A stretch of DNA of 64,000 bases from Massilia mucilaginosa (GTDB lineage Bacteria > Pseudomonadota > Gammaproteobacteria > Burkholderiales > Burkholderiaceae_D): NCBI RefSeq assembly GCF_011682145.1, contig NZ_WHJH01000005.1, positions 186,001-250,000 on the forward strand, given 5' to 3'. Position numbers and translations under genes: made by a program. This document shows positions 61,948-64,000 of the stretch, piece after piece (positions within the stretch are counted from its first letter, which is position 1; the number at the start of each line of letters is the position of its first letter). The notes under the pieces were generated by a model, which saw only the letters and a list, made by a program, of their open reading frames with translations, was not told the DNA's origin and ran no database searches.

Positions 61948-63204
61948 TCAGGAGTAGCGGTACGGGCTGCCGGTGAAGTCATCGTCGTCCTCATCGTCGT
62001 CATCGTCTCCCTTGAACACCATCGGGCCGTCCATGGTGACGCGCACGCGCTCGCCGTCCCACTGCATCCAGGGCGTATTTTCGCTGCCCGGCTCCGAGGT
62101 CTGGCCCGACGGCCCCAGCGAGATCTGGTCGCCGTCGATGATGGCCGTGCCGATCACGTAGGTGTACACGCTGCTATCCCTGGCCGCCTCGCTGCCGTTG
62201 AAGTCAAAGGCGCATTCGACCACTTGCTCGCCGTACTCCATGCGCATGACCGGCTTGAGCGAGGCCACCGAGACCGCGCCATTGCCCACCGCCGAGTAGA
62301 CGCTGAACACCAGCGCCACCCGTCCGCCCGAGAGCTGGGCCAGGGCCGGATTGACCTCGACCGTTTCGGTGGCCGGCTGCTTGGCCGAGGCCACCTTGAC
62401 GTCGCCCATGTGATGCACGAAAGGCGCGCTGTCGAAGGCGTCGGCGCGGTCGGGCGCGGTGATGAATTTCATGCGGCCGTCGGGCAGCAGCAGGCCGACG
62501 CGCAGGTCGAGGTCGTCGTTGTCGCTATTGCTGTCGCCGTTGTCCTGCCAGGTGGCGCGCACCACCAGCTTGTTGGGCGCGCCCGCGCCTTTGACCAGCG
62601 AGACCACATGGCGTTCGCCGGGCTTGGTCAGCGTGACCTTGGACAGCGACACCTTGGGCGCGGCCGCTGGCGCCGGTGCGGCCGGTGCCTTGGCGCCGGT
62701 ATCTTCCGCGCCGCCGTAATGGGCGAGCAGGGCCGACAGGCCGCCGGCAAAGCCCTGGCCAACGGCGCCGTAGCGCCAGGTGCCGTCGCGCAGGTACAGT
62801 TCGCCCACGATGACCGCTTTTTCGGTGTCGAAATCGGCCCCTGAAAAACCGAAGCGCGCCGAGCCCAGGGTCATCGCGCTGTGCCCGAGGCGCTTCATGT
62901 TGCCCTCGCCGTCGATGGAGGCGGCGAACACCAGGCGCTCGATGCTTGCCGGCAGCCGGGCCAGGTCGATCGCGAAGATGCTGGCGTCGCCGCGCGTGTC
63001 GTACTTGACGGCATCGGCGGGACTGGCCGTCTGGTTAAAGAAGATCATGAAGCGCTCGTCCGACAGGCGGCTGTCGGCGTCCAGTCCGAAGCAGGCCACG
63101 TCGATCACCAGCCCGGCCGGCGCCATTTCCACTGTCACGTTGAATGGTCCGGAGCAGCCAATGTCGGCCAGCTTCCCTTTTTGTCCGCGTCCTATCTCGT
63201 TCAT
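61948..63204 (-). CDS. TerD/TerA-like tellurite and stress protein
   Basis: This 418-aa protein has an N-terminal TerD domain (KLADIGCSGPFNVTVEMAPAG ... DERFMIFFNQ) and a C-terminal TerA-like half containing DNDDLDLRVGLLLPDGRM, a Ca2+-binding-type acidic loop. It ends in an acidic tail (GDDDDDEDDDD) before FTGSPYRYS. Ter proteins relate to tellurite, phage and stress resistance at the membrane. Two ATGs (63213, 63204) are possible; GAGG is better spaced for 63204. A full ter operon is not present. Confidence 0.85.
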   Translation of the reverse strand: MNEIGRGQKGKLADIGCSGPFNVTVEMAPAGLVIDVACFGLDADSRLSDERFMIFFNQTASPADAVKYDTRGDASIFAIDLARLPASIERLVFAASIDGEGNMKRLGHSAMTLGSARFGFSGADFDTEKAVIVGELYLRDGTWRYGAVGQGFAGGLSALLAHYGGAEDTGAKAPAAPAPAAAPKVSLSKVTLTKPGERHVVSLVKGAGAPNKLVVRATWQDNGDSNSDNDDLDLRVGLLLPDGRMKFITAPDRADAFDSAPFVHHMGDVKVASAKQPATETVEVNPALAQLSGGRVALVFSVYSAVGNGAVSVASLKPVMRMEYGEQVVECAFDFNGSEAARDSSVYTYVIGTAIIDGDQISLGPSGQTSEPGSENTPWMQWDGERVRVTMDGPMVFKGDDDDDEDDDDFTGSPYRYS

Positions 63205-63352
63205 CTGTTTCATCCTCGAAAGTGGGGGTAGCAGCTGCGATGCCGGGTGGCGCCGGCAGACGCCATAGCGGGAATTATAGCGTGCAAAGAAGCCAAGATT
63301 GCATACCGTCGTTGCTCCGATGCAATTGCCATGCTATATGAATACGTATTAT

Positions 63353-63371
63353 AATGATAATGATTCTCATT
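63353..63371 (+). promoter_or_regulatory. Fur box of the siderophore receptor
   Basis: The sequence aatgataatgattctcatt fits the Fur pattern of three NATWAT hexamers (AATGAT-AATGAT-TCTCAT). It lies about 35 bases upstream of the receptor ATG, in a position to block transcription when iron is sufficient. It resembles the site at 41149-41167. Confidence 0.85.
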
Positions 63372-63406
63372 TGCGTCAATACAGTAGCCACCTCCAGGAG
63401 TGATGT

Positions 63407-64000
63407 ATGTTTTGCCTCAGCGCCCAAGCCACCGCCCGCCCTCAATCCCTGTCTGTGCCATTGCACGGCATCGCGCGGGGCGCCCGGATCCTGTGCGCCA
63501 GCGCGCTCCTGTCGGCCGCGTTCGCGGCCCACGCGCAGCCGGCCGCGCCGGATGCCAGCACCACCATGCCGGTCATCACCGTCACCGGCGAGGCCGACAA
63601 CAGCAATACCGAGAACTCCGGCTCCTTCGCCGCCAAAAAGGCCAAGCTGTTCAAGGGCATCGACGCCATCCGCGACATTCCGCAGCCGGTCACCGTGATG
63701 ACCCGCCAGTTCCTCGACGAACGCGCCTTGCTCGACCTGCACGACGTGCTGCAGAACACCCCCGGCGTGACGGTCGATTACGTCGACAGCGAACGGGTCA
63801 CCTACTTTTCGCGCGGCTATTCAATTGACGCCCTGCAAGTGGACGGCCTGACCGTCAACCAGGCCGGCTCGGCCTTCATCCAGCCCGATACCGCCGTGCT
63901 CGACCGCGTCGAAGTGCTGCGCGGCGCATCGGGCATGCTGCGCGGCTCGGGCAACCCCTCGGCCACGGTCAATATGGTGCGCAAGCGCCCGAGCGCCGAA
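63407..64000 (+). CDS. TonB-dependent siderophore receptor (N-terminal part)
   Basis: The first 198 codons of an outer-membrane receptor are present; the gene continues beyond the right edge. After a long signal sequence ending near AFAAHAQP comes a TonB-box-like segment (PVITVTGEAD) and the plug domain: DIPQPVTVMTRQFLDERAL, HDVLQNTPGVTVDYVDSERV and RVEVLRGASGMLRGSGNPS. The DSERVTYFSRGYSID motif is like that of FhuE/FoxA-type hydroxamate siderophore receptors. CCAGGAGTGATGT precedes the ATG, and a Fur box lies upstream. Confidence 0.9.
   Translation, partial: MFCLSAQATARPQSLSVPLHGIARGARILCASALLSAAFAAHAQPAAPDASTTMPVITVTGEADNSNTENSGSFAAKKAKLFKGIDAIRDIPQPVTVMTRQFLDERALLDLHDVLQNTPGVTVDYVDSERVTYFSRGYSIDALQVDGLTVNQAGSAFIQPDTAVLDRVEVLRGASGMLRGSGNPSATVNMVRKRPSAE

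Noticed and set aside
1-64000. CRISPR array or prophage
   Set aside because: No array of regularly spaced direct repeats, no cas genes, no phage structural genes and no integrase other than xerD were seen.

Overview
The window is GC-rich (about 65 %) and densely coded. Its gene families and gene order point to a betaproteobacterium of the Burkholderiales, most likely Oxalobacteraceae close to Massilia. The pointers are the glyQS, lnt, corC, ybeY, phoH and miaB neighbourhood, an AMIN-domain amidase, a PEP-CTERM protein, TRAP transport and small fold-back repeats. The assignment rests on recognised protein families and gene order; no database was searched.

Region 1 (1-13.2 kb, almost all minus strand) is housekeeping. 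It holds glyS (partial), glyQ, lnt and corC, then ybeY, phoH and miaB. Between ybeY and corC sits about 4.4 kb of accessory DNA: a decayed FAD/Rieske oxidoreductase, a 51-aa membrane peptide and a 747-aa protein of unknown family. A small DNA-binding protein, an HDOD protein and its small partner follow.

Region 2 (13.2-28.7 kb) holds a histidine kinase, GstA, a DUF1697 protein, a PEP-CTERM protein, a divergent membrane FtsH-like AAA protease and a YbaL-type antiporter. A TetR regulator faces a thiolase, acyl-CoA dehydrogenase and AMACR-type operon across two palindromic operators. A DUF2007 protein and a LysR regulator are separated by a 162-bp inverted-repeat element whose CTAG ends form the stop codons of both genes. 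A secreted GDSL esterase follows.

Region 3 (28.8-41.2 kb) carries tRNA-Met with a consensus promoter, miaA, a Bcr/CflA exporter, mutL, a periplasmic cyclophilin, a DedA protein, an alpha carbonic anhydrase, a hexose-6-phosphate mutarotase, an amiC-type amidase, tsaE, queG and small DUF genes.

Region 4 (41.2-48.9 kb) is a complete C4-dicarboxylate TRAP module: response regulator and sensor kinase, divergent from dctP, dctQ and dctM. A probable small RNA, an O6-alkylguanine repair gene and xerD follow.

Region 5 (48.9-64 kb) holds an RND efflux pump with its adaptor, a PAS-GGDEF-EAL protein, an EEP-family phosphodiesterase/nuclease and a YbaK deacylase. A secreted zinc-metallopeptidase lipoprotein with three Cys-rich repeats is inserted between ybaK and a decayed second copy of ybaK. 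A TerD/TerA stress protein, a pentapeptide-repeat protein and the start of a Fur-controlled TonB-dependent siderophore receptor end the window.

The items most worth following up are the CTAG fold-back element, the second fold-back element at 56671-56824, the metallopeptidase flanked by ybaK and its remnant, the FtsH-like protease, the unknown 747-aa duplicated protein and the candidate small RNA at 46968-47158.
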